Shown here: piece by piece, positions 22,558 through 35,800 of the stretch | Position numbering within the stretch: position 1 is the stretch's first letter | How the letters are laid out: every line of letters starts with the position of its first letter | Assembly (NCBI GenBank): GCA_948146395.1 | Contig: OX411556.1 | Location: 1,364,001-1,428,000 of the forward strand | Reading direction: 5' to 3' | Length of the DNA: 64,000 nt | From: Fragum whitleyi | Lineage: Eukaryota > Mollusca > Bivalvia > Cardiida > Cardiidae | Program-made: the position numbers and the translations under genes | Notes under the pieces: model-generated | The model's input: only the letters and a program-made list of their open reading frames with translations | What the model was told of the DNA's origin: nothing | Databases searched by the model: none

Positions 22558-24070
22558 TTATGCAGCATCCCTGACCCCTTGTTATTCGATTTAACAGTAA
22601 TCATTTAATCCTGATTTAATGTTAAATATTTTGGGTACCCATTTTTCGATCGACTGATGCGCCCATGCATTCATACCCACATCGTACCAAACACGCGCGT
22701 TCGCTAGCTATGCATGTGCGCTTCAAATTGACACCGGTTTCGATGCCGTCTGATGCATCCGTCTGTGCGTTTATGCAGCATCCCTGACCCCTTGTTATTC
22801 GATTTAATAGTAATTATTTAATCCTGATTTAATGTTAAATATTTTGGATACCCATTTTTCGATCGACTGATGCGCCCATGCATTCATACCCACATCGTCC
22901 CAAACACTCGCGTTCGCTAGCTATGCATGTGCGCTTCAAATTGACACCGGTTTCGATGCCGTCTGATGCATCCGGCTGTGCGTTTATGCAGCATCCCTGA
23001 TCCCTTGTTATTCGATTTAATAGTAATTATTTAATCCTGATTTAATGTTAAATATTTTGGGTACCCATTTTTCGATCGACTGATGCGCCCATGCATTCAT
23101 ACCCACATCGTCCCAAACACTCGTGTTCGCTAGCTATGCATGTGCGCTTCAAATTGACACCGGTTTCGATGCCGTCTGATGCATCCGTCTGTGCGTTTAT
23201 GCAGCATCCCTGACCCCTTGTTATTCGATTTAATAGTAATTATTTAATCCTGATTTAATGTTAAATATTTTGGGTACCCAATTTTCGATCGACTGATGCG
23301 CCCATGCATTCATACCCACATCGCCCCAAACACGCGCGTTCGCTAGCTATGCATGTGCGCTTCAAATTGACACCGGTTTCGATGCCGTCTGATGCATCCG
23401 GCTGTGCGTTTATGCAGCATCCCTGACCCCTTGTTATTCGATTTAATAGTAATTATTTAATCCTGATTTAATGTTAAATATTTTGGGTACCCATTTTTCG
23501 ATCGACTGATGCGCCCATGCATTAATACCCACATCGCCCCAAACACTCGCGTTCGCTAGCTATGCATGTGCCCTTCAAATTGACACCGGTTTCGATGCCG
23601 TCTGATGCATCCGTCTGTGCGTTTATGCAGCATCCCTGACCCCTTGTTATTCGATTTAATAGTAATTATTTAATCCCGATTTAATGTTAAATATTTTGGG
23701 TACCCATTTTCCGACCGACTGATGCGCCCATGCGTTCATACCCACATCGTCCCAAACACTCGCGTTCACTAGCTATGCATGTGCGCTTCAAATTGACACC
23801 GGTTTCGATGCCGTCTGATGCATCCGTCTGTGCGTTTATGCAGCATCCCTGACCCCTTATTATTCGATTTAATAGTAATTATTTAATCCTGATTTAATGT
23901 TAAATATTTTGGGTACCCATTTTTCGATCGACTGGTGCGCCCATGCATTCATACCCACATCGTCCCAAACACTCGCGTTCGCTAGCTATGCATGTGCGCT
24001 TCAAATTGACACCGGTTTCGATGCCGTCTGATGCATCCGTCTGTGCGTTTATGCAGCATCCCTGACCCCT
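22557..24070. repeat. Ordinary and mixed monomers
   Basis: About seven monomers lie here, including a GTACCAAACACGCG unit (22,685), a GGATACC unit (22,846), a TGATCCC unit (22,999) and one with TTCCGACCGAC and CATGCGTTC near 23,710. No gene or other element is seen. Confidence 0.7.
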
Positions 24071-25700
24071 TGTTATTCGATTAAATAGTAATTATTTAAT
24101 CCTGATTTAATGTTAAATATTTTGGGTACCCATTTTTCGATCGACTGATGCGCCCATGCATTAATACCCACTCCGTCCCAAACCCGCGCGTTAACTAGCT
24201 ATGCATGTGCGCTTCAAATTGACACCGGTTTCGATGCCGTCTGATGCATCCGTCTGTGCGTTTATGCAGCATCCCTGACCCCTTGTTATTCGATTTAATA
24301 GTAATTATTTAATCCTGATTTAATGTTAAATATTTTGGGTACCCATTTTTTGATCGACTGATGCGCCCATGCATTCATACCCACATGGCCCCAAACACGC
24401 GCGTTCGCTAGCTATGCATGTGCGCTTCAAATTGACACCGGTTTCGATGCCGTCTGATGCATCCGTCTGTGCGTTTATGCAGCATCCCTGACCCCTTGTT
24501 ATTCGATTTAATAGTAATTATTTAATCCTGATTTAATGTTAAATATTTTGGGTACCCATTTTTCGATCGACTGATGCGCCCATGCATTCATACCCACATC
24601 GCCCCAAACACGCGCGTTCGCTAGCTATGCATTTGCGCTTCAAATTGACACCGGTTTCGATGCCGTCTGATGCATCCGTCTGTGCGTTTATGCAGCATCC
24701 CTGACCCCTTGTTATTCGATTTAATAGTAATTATTTAATCCTGATTTAATGTTAAATATTTTGGGTACCCATTTTTCGATCGACTGATGCGCCCATGCAT
24801 TCATACCCACATCGTCCCAAACACTCGCGTTCGCTAGCTATGCATGTGCGCTTCAAATTGACACCGTTTTCGTTGCCGTCTGATGCATCCGTTTGAGCGT
24901 TTATGCAGTATCCCCGACCCCTTGTTATTCGATTTATTAAGAATTAATTAATCCTGATTTAATGTTAAATATTTTGGGTACCCATTTTTCGATCGACTGA
25001 TGCGCCCATGCATTCATACCCACATCGCCCCAAACACGCGCGTTGACTAGCTATGCATGTGCGCTTCAAATTGACACCGGTTTCGATGCCGTCTGATGCA
25101 TCCGTCTGTGCGTTTATGCAGCATCCCTGACCCCTTGTTATTCGATTTAATAGTAATTATTTAATCCTGATTTAATGTTAAATATTATGGGTACCCATTT
25201 TTTGATCGACTGATGCGCCCATGCATTCATACCCACATCGTACCAAACACGCGCGTTCACTAGCTATGCATGTGCGCTTCAAATTGACACCGGTTTCGAT
25301 GCCGTCTGATGCATCCGTCTGTGCGTTTATGCAGCATCCCTGACCCCTTGTTATTCGATTTAATAGTAATTATTTAATCCTGATTTAATGTTAAATATTT
25401 TGGATACCCATTTTTCGATCGACTGATGCGCCCATGCATTCATACCCACATCGTCCAAAATACTCGCGTTCGCTAGCTATGCATGTGCGCTTCAAATTGA
25501 CACCGGTTTCGATGCCGTCTGATGCATCCGGCTGTGCGTTTATGCAGCATCCCTGACCCCTTGTTATTCGATTTAATAGTAATTATTTAATCCTGATTTA
25601 ATGTTAATATTTTGGGTACCCATTTTTCGATCGACTGATGCGCCCATGCATTCATACCCACATCGTCCCAAACACTCGCGTTCGCTAGCTATGCATGTGC
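24070..25700. repeat. GATTAAAT-V-GGATACC-TTAATATT composite HOR
   Basis: GATTAAAT at 24,079 and CACTCCGTCCC near 24,170 are followed by V at 24,861-24,954, exactly 792 bp after GATTAAAT as at 11.7 and 36.2 kb. GTACCAAACACGCG (25,250), GGATACC (25,402) and TTAATATT (25,602) complete the order. The CAGTTG and TTAGGG monomers expected upstream are missing, so this copy is truncated at its left. Confidence 0.83.
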
Positions 25701-26562
25701 GCTTCAAATTGACACCGGTTTCGATGCGGTCTGATGCATCCGTCTGTGCGTTTATGCAGCATCCCTGACCCCTTGTTATTCGATTTAATAGTAATTATTT
25801 AATCCTGATTTAATGTTAAATATTTTGGGTACCCATTTTTCGATCGACTGATGCGCCCATGCATTCATACCCACATCGTCCCAAACACTCGCGTTCGCTA
25901 GCTATGCATGTGCGCTTCAAATTGACACCGGTTTTGATGCCGTCTGATGCATCCGTCTGTGCGTTTATGCAGCATCCCTGACCCCTTGTTATTCGATTTA
26001 ATAGTAATTATTTAATCCTGATTTAATGTTAAATATTTTGGGTACCCATTTTTCGATCGACTGATGCGCCCATGCATTCATACCCACATCGTCCCAAACA
26101 CTCGCGTTCGCTAGCTATGCATGTGCGCTTCAAATTGACACCGGTTTCGATGCCGTCTGATGCATCCGTCTGTGCGTTTATGCAGCATCCCTGACCCCTT
26201 GTTATTCGATTTAATAGTAATCATTTAATCCTGATTTAATGTTAAATATTTTGGGTACCCATTTTTCGATCGACTGATGCGCCCATACATTCATACCCAC
26301 ATCGTCCCAAACACTCGCGTTCGCTAGCTATGCATGTGCGCTTCAAATTGACAACGGTTTCGATGCCGTCTGATGCATCCGGCTGTGCGTTTATGCAGCA
26401 TCCCTGACATCTTGTTATTCGATTTAATAGTAATTATTTAATCCTGATTTAATGTTAATATTTTGGGTACCCATTTTTCGATCGACTGATGCGCCCATGC
26501 ATTCATACCCACATCGTCCCAAACACTCGCGTTCGCTAGCTATGCATGTGCGCTTCAAATTG
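24861..26562. repeat. 8-monomer tandem duplication, copy 1
   Basis: V at 24,861, GGATACC (25,402), GGTTTTGATG (25,930), AATCATTT (26,219), CATACATTC (26,285), CCGGCTG (26,379) and TTAATATT (26,454) each recur 1,702 bp downstream, which is 8 monomers less two 1-bp deletions. It overlaps the composite HOR above, showing that the HOR was copied together with flanking units. Confidence 0.85.
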
Positions 26563-28264
26563 ACACCGTTTTCGTTGCCGTCTGATGCATCCGTTTGAGC
26601 GTTTATGCAGTATCCCCGACCCCTTGTTATTCGATTTATTAAGAATTAATTAATCCTGATTTAATGTTAAATATTTTGGGTACCCATTTTTCGATCGACT
26701 GATGCGCCCATGCATTCATACCCACATCGTCCCAAACACTCGCGTTGACTAGCTATGCATGTGCGCTTCAAATTGACACCGGTTTCGATGCCGTCTGATG
26801 CATCCGTCTGTGCGTTTATGCAGCATCCCTGACCCCTTGTTATTCGATTTAATAGTAATTATTTAATCCTGATTTAATGTTAAATATTTTGGGTACCCAT
26901 TTTTCGATCGACTGATGCGCCCATGCATTCATACCCACATCGTACCAAACACGCGCGTTCACTAGCTATGCATGTGCGCTTCAAATTGACACCGGTTTCG
27001 ATGCCGTCTGATGCATCCGTCTGTGCGTTTATGCAGCATCCCTGACCCCTTGTTATTCGATTTAATAGTAATTATTTAATCCTGATTTAATGTTAAATAT
27101 TTTGGATACCCATTTTTCGATCGACTGATGCGCCCATGCATTCATACCCACATCGTCCCAAACACTCGCGTTCGCTAGCTATGCATGTGCGCTTCAAATT
27201 GACACCAGTTTCGATGCCGTCTGATGCATCCGGCTGTGCGTTTATGCAGCATCCCTGACCCCTTGTTATTCGATTTAATAGTAATTATTTAATCCTGATT
27301 TAATGTTAATATTTTGGGTACCCATTTTTCGATCGATTGATGCGCCCATGCATTCATACCCACATCGTCCCAAACACTCGCGTTCGCTAGCTATGCATGT
27401 GCGCTTCAAATTGACACCGGTTTCGATGCCGTCTGATGCATCCGTCTGTGCGTTTATGCAGCATCCCTGACCCCTTGTTATTCGATTTAATAGTAATTAT
27501 TTAATCCTGATTTAATGTTAAATATTTTGGGTACCCATTTTTCGATCGACTGATGCGCCCATGCATTCATACCCACATCGTCCCAAACACTCGCGTTCGC
27601 TAGCTATGCATGTGCGCTTCAAATTGACACCGGTTTTGATGCCGTCTGATGCATCCGTCTGTGCGTTTATGCAGCATCCCTGACCCCTTGTTATTCGATT
27701 TAATAGTAATTATTTAATCCTGATTTAATGTTAAATATTTTGGGTACCCATTTTTCGATCGACTGATGCGCCCATGCATTCATACCCACATCGTCCCAAA
27801 CACTCGCGTTCGCTAGCTATGCATGTGCGCTTCAAATTGACACCGGTTTCGATGCCGTCGGATGCATCCGTCTGTGCGTTTATGCAGCATCCCTGACCCC
27901 TTGTTATTCGATTTAATAGTAATCATTTAATCCTGATTTAATGTTAAATATTATGGGTACCCATTTTTCGATCGACTGATGCGCCCATACATTCATACCC
28001 ACATCGTCCCAAACACTCGCGTTCGCTAGCTATACATGTGCGCTTCAAATTGACACCGGTTTCGATGCCGTCTGATGCATCCGGCTGTGCGTTTATGCAG
28101 CATCCCTGACCCCTTGTTATTCGATTTAATAGTAATTATTTAATCCTGATTTAATGTTAATATTTTGGGTACCCATTTTTCGATCGACTGATGCGCCCAT
28201 GCATTCATACCCACATCGTCCCAAACACTCGCGTTCGCTAGCTATGCATGTGCGCTTCAAATTG
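26563..28264. repeat. 8-monomer tandem duplication, copy 2
   Basis: V is at 26,563-26,656, GTACCAAACACGCG at 26,942, GGATACC at 27,104, GGTTTTGATG at 27,632, AATCATTT near 27,921, CATACATTC near 27,987 and TTAATATT at 28,156. Differences from copy 1 include GATCGATTGATG (27,333) and GTCGGATGC near 27,857. Confidence 0.85.
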
Positions 28265-29151
28265 ACACCGGTTTCGATGCCGTCTGATGCATCCGTCTGT
28301 GCGTTTATGCAGCATCCCTGACCCCTTGTTATTCGATTTAATAGTAATTATTTAATCCTGATTTAATGTTAAATATTTTGGGTACCCATTTTTCGATCGA
28401 CTGATGCGCCCATGCATTCATACCCACATCGTCCCAAACACTCGCGTTCGCTAGCTATGCATGTGCGCTTCAAATTGACACCGGTTTCGATGCCGTCTGA
28501 TGCATCCGTCTGTGCGTTTATGCAGCATCCCTGACCCCTTGTTATTCGATTTAATAGTAATTATTTAATCCTGATTTAATGTTAAATATTTTGGGTACCC
28601 ATTTTTCGATCGACTGATGCGCCCATGCATTCATACCCACATCGTCCCAAACACTCTCGTTCGCTAGCTATGCATGTGCGCTTCAAATTGACACCGGTTT
28701 CGATGCCGTCTGATGCATCCGGCTGTGCGTTTATGCAGCATCCCTGATCCCTTTTTATTCGATTTAATAGTAATTATTTAATCCTGATTTAATGTTAAAT
28801 ATTTTGGGTACCCATTTTTCGATCGACTGATGCGCCCATGCATTCATACCCACATCGTCCCAAACACTCGCGTTCGCTAGCTATGCATGTGCGCTTCAAA
28901 TTGACACCGGTTTCGATGCCGTCTGATGCATCCGTCTGTGCGTTTATGCAGCATCCCTGACCCCTTGTTATTCGATTTAATAGTAATTATTTAATCCTGA
29001 TTTAATGTTAAATATTTTGGGTACCCATTTTTCGATCGACTGATGCGCCCATGCATTCATACCCACATCGTCCCAAACACGCGCGTTCGCTAGCTATGCA
29101 TGTGCGCTTCAAATTGACACCGGTTTCGATGCCGTCTGATGCATCCGTCTG
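28264..29151. repeat. Ordinary monomers
   Basis: Four near-consensus units lie here. Private changes include ACTCTCGTTCGC (28,653) and CCTGATCCCTTTTTATTC (28,743). Nothing gene-like is visible. Confidence 0.7.
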
Positions 29152-31630
29152 TGCGTTTATGCAGCATCCCTGACCCCTTGTTATTCGATTTAATAGTAAT
29201 TATTTAATCCTGATTTAATGTTAAATATTTTGGGTACCCATTTTTCGATCGACTTATGCGCCCATGCATTCACACCCACATCGCCCCAAACACGCGCGTT
29301 CGCTAGCTATGCATGTGCGCTTCAAATTGACACCGGTTTCGATGCCGTCTGATGCATCCGTCTGTGCGTTTATGCAGCATCCCTGACCCCTTGTTATTCG
29401 ATTTAATAGTAATTATTTAATCCTGATTTAATGCTAAATATTTTGGGTACCCATTTTTCGATCGACTGATGCGCCCATGCATTCATACCCACATCGTCCC
29501 AAACACTCGCGTTCGCTAGCTATGCATGTGCCCTTCAAATTGACACCGGTTTCGATGCCGTCGGATGCATCCGTCTGTGCGTTTATGCAGCATCCCTGAC
29601 CCCTTGTTATTCGATTTAATAGTAATTATTTAATCCTGATTTAATGTTAAATATTTTGGGTACCCATTTTTCGATCGACTGATGCGCCCATGCATTCATA
29701 CCCACATCGTCCCAAACACTCGCGTTCGCTAGCTATGCATGTGCGCTCTAAATTGACACCGGTTTCGATGCCGTCGGATGCATCCGTCTGTGCGTTTATG
29801 CAGCATCCCTGACCCCTTGTTATTCGATTTAATAGTAATCATTTAATCCTGATTTAATGTTAAATATTTTGGGTACCCATTTTTCGATCGACTGATGCGC
29901 CCATACATTCATACCCACATCGTCCCAAACACTCGCGTTCGCTAGCTATGCATGTGCGCTTCAAATTGACACCGGTTTCGATGCCGTCTGATGCATCCGG
30001 CTGTGCGTTTATGCAGCATCCCTGACCCCTTGTTATTCGATTTAATAATAATTATTTAATCCTGATTTAATGTTAATATTTTGGGTACCCATTTTTCGAT
30101 CGACTGATGCGCCCATGCATTCATACCCACATCGTCCCAAACACTCGCGTTCGCTAGCTATGCATGTGCGCTTCAAATTGACACCGGTTTCGATGCCGTC
30201 TGATGCATCCGTCTGTGCGTTTATGCAGCATCCCTGACCCCTTGTTATTCGATTTAATAGTAATTATTTAATCCTGATTTAATGTTAAATATTTTGGGTA
30301 CCCATTTTTCGATCGACTGATGCGCCCATGCATTCATACCCACATCGTCCCAAACACTCGCGTTCGCTAGCTATGCATGTGCGCTTCAAATTGACACCGG
30401 TTTCGATGCCGTCGGATGCATCCGTCTGTGCGTTTATGCAGCATCCCTGACCCCTTGTTATTCGATTTAATAGTAATCATTTAATCCTGATTTAATGTTA
30501 AATATTTTGGGTACCCATTTTTCGATCGACTGATGCGAACATACATTCATACCCACATCGTCCCAAACACTCGCGTTCGCTAGCTATGCATGTGCGCTTC
30601 AAATTGACACCGGTTTCGATGCCGTCTGATGCATCCGGCTGTGCGTTTATGCAGCATCCCTGACCCCTTGTTATTCGATTTAATGGTAATTATTTAATCC
30701 TGATTTAATGTTAATATTTTGGGTACCCATTTTTCGATCGACTGATGCGCCCATGCATTCATACCCACATCGTCCCAAACACTCGCGTTCGCTTGCTATG
30801 CATGTGCGCTTCAAATTGACACCGGTTTCGATGCCGTCTGATGCATCCGTCTGTGCGTTTATGCAGCATCCCTGACCCCTTGTTATTCGATTTAATAGTA
30901 ATTATTTAATCCTGATTTAATGTTAAATATTTTGGGTACCCATTTTTCGATCGACTGATGCGCCCATGCATTCATACCCACATCGTCCCAAACACTCGCG
31001 TTCGCTAGCTATGCATGTGCGCTTCAAATTGACACCGGTTTCGATGCCGTCGGATGCATCCGTCTGTGCGTTTATGCAGCATCCCTGACCCCTTGTTATT
31101 CGATTTAATAGTAATCATTTAATCCTGATTTAATGTTAAATATTTTGGGTACCCATTTTTCGATCGACTGATGCGCCCATACATTCATACCCACATCGTA
31201 CCAAACACGCGCGTTCACTAGCTATGCATGTGCGCTTCAAATTGACACCGGTTTCGATGCCGTCTGATGCATCCGTCTGTGCGTTTATGCAGCATCCCTG
31301 ACCCCTTGTTATTCGATTTAATAGTAATTACTTAATCCTGATTTAATGTTAAATATTTTGGATACCCATTTTTCGATCGACTGATGCGCCCATGCATTCA
31401 TACCCACATCGTCCCAAACACTCGCGCTCGCTAGCTATGTATGTGCGCTTCAAATTGACACCGGTTTCGATGCCGTCTGATGCATCCGTCTGTGCGTTTA
31501 TGCAGCATCCCTGATCCCTTGTTATTCGATTTAATAGTAATTATTTAATCCTGATTTAATGTTAAATATTTTGGGTACCCATTTTTCGATCGACTGATGC
31601 GCCCATGCATTCATACCCACATCGTCCCAA
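29152..31630. repeat. Long-range duplicated block, copy B
   Basis: This matches window bases 1-2,480 at +29,151 bp with the same order of rare variants, including ACTTATGC (29,252), GATGCGAAC (30,532) and both TTAATATT monomers (near 30,075 and 30,713). Differences are few, for example CACACCC (29,271), AATAATAATT (30,045) and CTCGCGCTCGC (31,422). The offset is 137 monomers less 30 bp of indels. Confidence 0.86.
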
Positions 31631-33600
31631 ACACTCGCGTTCACTAGCTATGCATGTGCGCTTCAAATTGACACCGGTTTCGATGCCGTCTGATGCATCC
31701 GTCTGTGCGTTTATGCAGCATCCCTGACCCCTTGTTATTCGATTTAATAGTAATTATTTAATCCTGATTTAATGTTAAATATTTTGGGTACCCATTTTTC
31801 GATCGACTGATGAGCCCATGCATTCATACCCACATCGTCCCAAACACGCGCGTTCGATAGCTATGCATGTGCGCTTCAAATTTACACCGGTTTCGATGCC
31901 GTCTGATGCATCCGTCTGTGCGTTTATGCAGCATCCCTGACCCCTTGTTATTCGATTTAATAGTAATTATTTAATCCTGATTTAATGTTAAATATTTTGG
32001 GTACCCATTTTTCGATCGACTGATGCGCCCATGCATTCATACCCACATCGCCCCAAACACGCGCGTTCGCTAGCTATGCATGTGCGCTTCAAATTGACAC
32101 CGGTTTCGATGCCGTCTGATGCATCCGTCTGTGCGTTTATGCAGCATCCCTGACCCCTTGTTATTCGATTTAATAGTAATTATTTAATCCTGATTTAATG
32201 CTAAATATTTTGGGTACCCATTTTTCGATCGACTGATGCGCCCATGCATTCATACCCACATCGTCCCAAACACTCGCGTTCGCTAGCTATGCATGTGCCC
32301 TTCAAATTGACACCGGTTTCGATGCCGTCTGATGCATCCGTCTGTGCGTTTACGCAGCATCCCTGACCCCTTGTTATTCGATTTAATAGTAATTATTTAA
32401 TCCTGATTTAATGTTAAATATTTTGGGTACCCATTTTTCGATCGACTGATGCGCCCATGCATTCATACCCACATCGTCCCAAACACTCGCGTTCGCTAGC
32501 TATGCATGTGCGCTTCAAATTGACACCGGTTTCGATGCCGTCTGATGCATCCGTCTGTGCGTTTATGCAGCATCCCTGACCCCTTGTTATTCGATTTAAT
32601 AGTAATTATTTAATCCTGATTTAATGTTAAATATTTTGGGTACCCATTTTTCGATCGACTGATGCGCCCATGCATTCATACCCACATCGCCCCAAACACG
32701 CGCGTTCGCTAGCTATGCATGTGCGCTTCAAATTGACACCGGTTTCGATGCCGTCTGATGCATCCGTCTGTGCGTTTATGCAGCATCCCTGACCCCTTGT
32801 TATTCGATTTAATAGTAATTATTTAATCCTGATAAAATGTTAAATATTTTGGGTACCCATTTTTCGATCGACTGATGCGCCCATGCATTCATACCCACAT
32901 CGTCCCAAACACTCGCGTTCGCTAGCTATGCATGTGCGCTTCAAATTGACACCGGTTTCGATGCCGTCTGATGCATCCGTCTATGCGTTTATGCAGCATC
33001 CCTGACCCCTTGTTATTCGATTTAATAGTAATTATTTAATCCTGATTTAATGTTAAATATTTTGGGTACCCATTTTTCGATCGACTGATGCGCCCATGCA
33101 TCCATACCCACATCGTCCCAAACATGCGCGTTCGCTAGCTATGCATGTGCGCTTCAAATTGACACCGGTTTCGATGCCGTCGGATGCATCCGTCTGTGCG
33201 TTTATGCAGCATCCCTGACCCCTTGTTATTCGATTTAATAGTAATTATTTAATCCTGATTTAATGTTAAATATTTTGGGTACCCATTTTTCGATCGACTG
33301 ATGCGCCCATGCATTCATACCCACATCGCCCCAAACACGCGCGTTCGCTAGCTATGCATGTGCGCTTCAAATTGACACCGGTTTCGATGCCGTCTGATGC
33401 ATCCGTCTGTGCGTTTATGCAGCATCCCTGACCCCTTGTTATTCGATTTAATAGTAATTATTTAATCCTGATTTAATGTTAAATATTTTGAGTACCCATT
33501 TTTCGATCGACTGATGCGCCCATGCATTCATACCCACATCGTCCCAAACACTCGCGTTCGCTAGCTATGCTTGTGCGCTTCAAATTGACACCGGTTTCGA
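31050..33600. repeat. 12-monomer (2,556-bp) unit, copy 1
   Basis: GTCGGATGC (31,050), AATCATTT (31,115), GGATACC (31,360), CTGATCCC (31,511), GCTAAAT (32,200) and TTTACGCAGC (32,349) recur 2,556 bp later, exactly 12 monomers. The left part overlaps the long-range copy B. Private changes include GATGAGCCC (31,810), CGATAGC (31,856) and TTTACACCGG (31,881). Confidence 0.8.
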
Positions 33601-33605
33601 TGCCG

Positions 33606-35300
33606 TCGGATGCATCCGTCTGTGCGTTTATGCAGCATCCCTGACCCCTTGTTATTCGATTTAATAGTAATCATTTAATCCTGATTTAATGTTAAATATT
33701 TTGGGTACCCATTTTTCGATCGACTGATGCGCCCATGCATTCATACCCACATCGTCCCGAACACGCGCGTTCACTAGCTATGCATGTGCGCTTCAAATTG
33801 ACACCGGTTTCGATGCCGTCTGATGCATCCGTCTGTGCGTTTATGCAGCATCCCTGACCCCTTGTTATTCGATTTAATAGTAATTATTTAATCCTGATTT
33901 AATGTTAAATATTTTGGATACCCATTTTTCGATCGACTAATGCGCCCATGCATTCATACCCACATCGTCCCAAACACTCGCGTTCGCTAGCTATGCATGT
34001 GCGCTTCAAATTGACACCGGTTTCGATGCCGTCTGATGCATCCGTCTGTGCGTTTATGCAGCATCCCTGATCCCTTGTTATTCGATTTAATAGTAATTAT
34101 TTAATCCTGATTTAATGTTAAATATTTTGGGTACCCATTTTTCGATCGACTGATGCGCCCATGCATTCATACCCACATCGTCCCAAACACTCGCGTTCGC
34201 TAGCTATGCATGTGCGCTTCAAATTGACACCGGTTTCGATGCCGTCTGATGCATCCGTCTGTGCGTTTATGCAGCATCCCTGACCCCTTGTTATTCGATT
34301 TAATAGTACTTATTTAATCCTGATTTAATGTTAAATATTTTGGGTACCCATTTTTCGATCGACTGATGCGCCCATGCATTCATACCCACATCGTCCCAAA
34401 CACGCGCGTTCGCTAGCTATGCATGTGCGCTTCAAATTGACACCGGTTTCGATGCCGTCTGATGCATCCGTCTGTGCGTTTATGCAGTATCCCTGACCCC
34501 TTGTTATTCGATTTAATAGTAATTATTTAATCCTGATTTAATGTTAAATATTTTGGGTACCCATTTTTCGATCGACTGATGCGCCCATGCATTCATACCC
34601 ACATCGCCCCAAACACGCGCGTTCGCTAGCTATGCATGTGCGCTTCAAATTGACACCGGTTTCGATGCCGTCTGATGCATCCGTCTGTGCGTTTATGCAG
34701 CATCCCTGACCCCTTGTTATTCGATTTAATAGTAATTATTTAATCCTGATTTAAAGCTAAATATTTTGGGTACCCATTTTTCGATCGACTGATGCGCCCA
34801 TGCATTCATACCCACATCGTCCCAAACACTCGCGTTCGCTAGCTATGCATGTGCCCTTCAAATTGACACCGGTTTCGATGCCGTCTGATGCATCCGTCTG
34901 TGCGTTTACTCAGCATCCCTGACCCCTTGTTATTCGATTTAATAGTAATTATTTAATCCTGATTTAATGTTAAATATTTTGGGTACCCATTTTTCGATCG
35001 ACTGATGCGCCCATGCATTCATACCCACATCGTCCCAAACACTCGCGTTCGCTAGCTATGCATGTGCGCTTCAAATTGACACCGGTTTCGATGCCGTCTG
35101 ATGCATCCGTCTGTGCGTTTATGCAGCATCCCTGACCCCTTGTTATTCGATTTAATAGTAATTATTTAATCCTGATTTAATGTTAAATATTTTGGGTACC
35201 CATTTTTCGATCGACTGATGCGCCCATGCATTCATACCCACATCGCCCCAAACACGCGCGTTCGCTAGCTATGCATGTGAGCTTCAAATTGACACCGGTT
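33606..35300. repeat. 12-monomer (2,556-bp) unit, copy 2 (partial)
   Basis: The markers of copy 1 appear at 33,606 (GTCGGATGC), 33,671 (AATCATTT), 33,916 (GGATACC), 34,067 (CTGATCCC), 34,756 (GCTAAAT, here within TTAAAGCTAAAT) and 34,905 (TTTACTCAGC). The GGATACC unit at 33,916 is the last one I find in the window. Confidence 0.8.
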
Positions 35301-35800
35301 TCGATGCCGTCTGATGCATCCGTCTGTGCGTTTATGCAGCATCCCTGACCCCTTGTTATTCGATTTAATAGTAATTATTTAATCCTGATTTAATGTTAAA
35401 AAATTTGGGTACCCATTTTCCGATCGACTGATGCGCCCATGTATTCATACCCACATCGTCCCAAACACTCGCGTTCACTAGCTATGCATGTGCGCTTCAA
35501 ATTGACACCGGTTTCAATGCCGTCTGATGCATCCGTCTGTGCGTTTATGCAGCATCCCTGACCCCTTGTTATTCGATTTAATAGTAATTATTTAATCCTG
35601 ATTTAATGTTAAATATTTTGGGTACCCATTTTTCGATCGACTGATGCGCCCATGCATTCATACCCACATCGTCCCAAACACTCGCGTTCGCTAGCTATGC
35701 ATGTGCGCTTCAAATTGACACCGGTTTCGATGCCGTCTGATGCATCCGTCTGTGCGTTTATGCAGCATCCCTGACCCCTTGTTATTCGATTTAATAGCAA
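35300..35800. repeat. Transition monomers resembling 10.9-11.3 kb
   Basis: A TTCCGATCG unit (35,418) with AAAAAATTTGGG and CATGTATTC is followed by an AATAGCAATT unit (35,798). This order matches the lead-in to the CAGTTG block at 10.95-11.33 kb, so the copied segment probably starts here. Confidence 0.65.
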
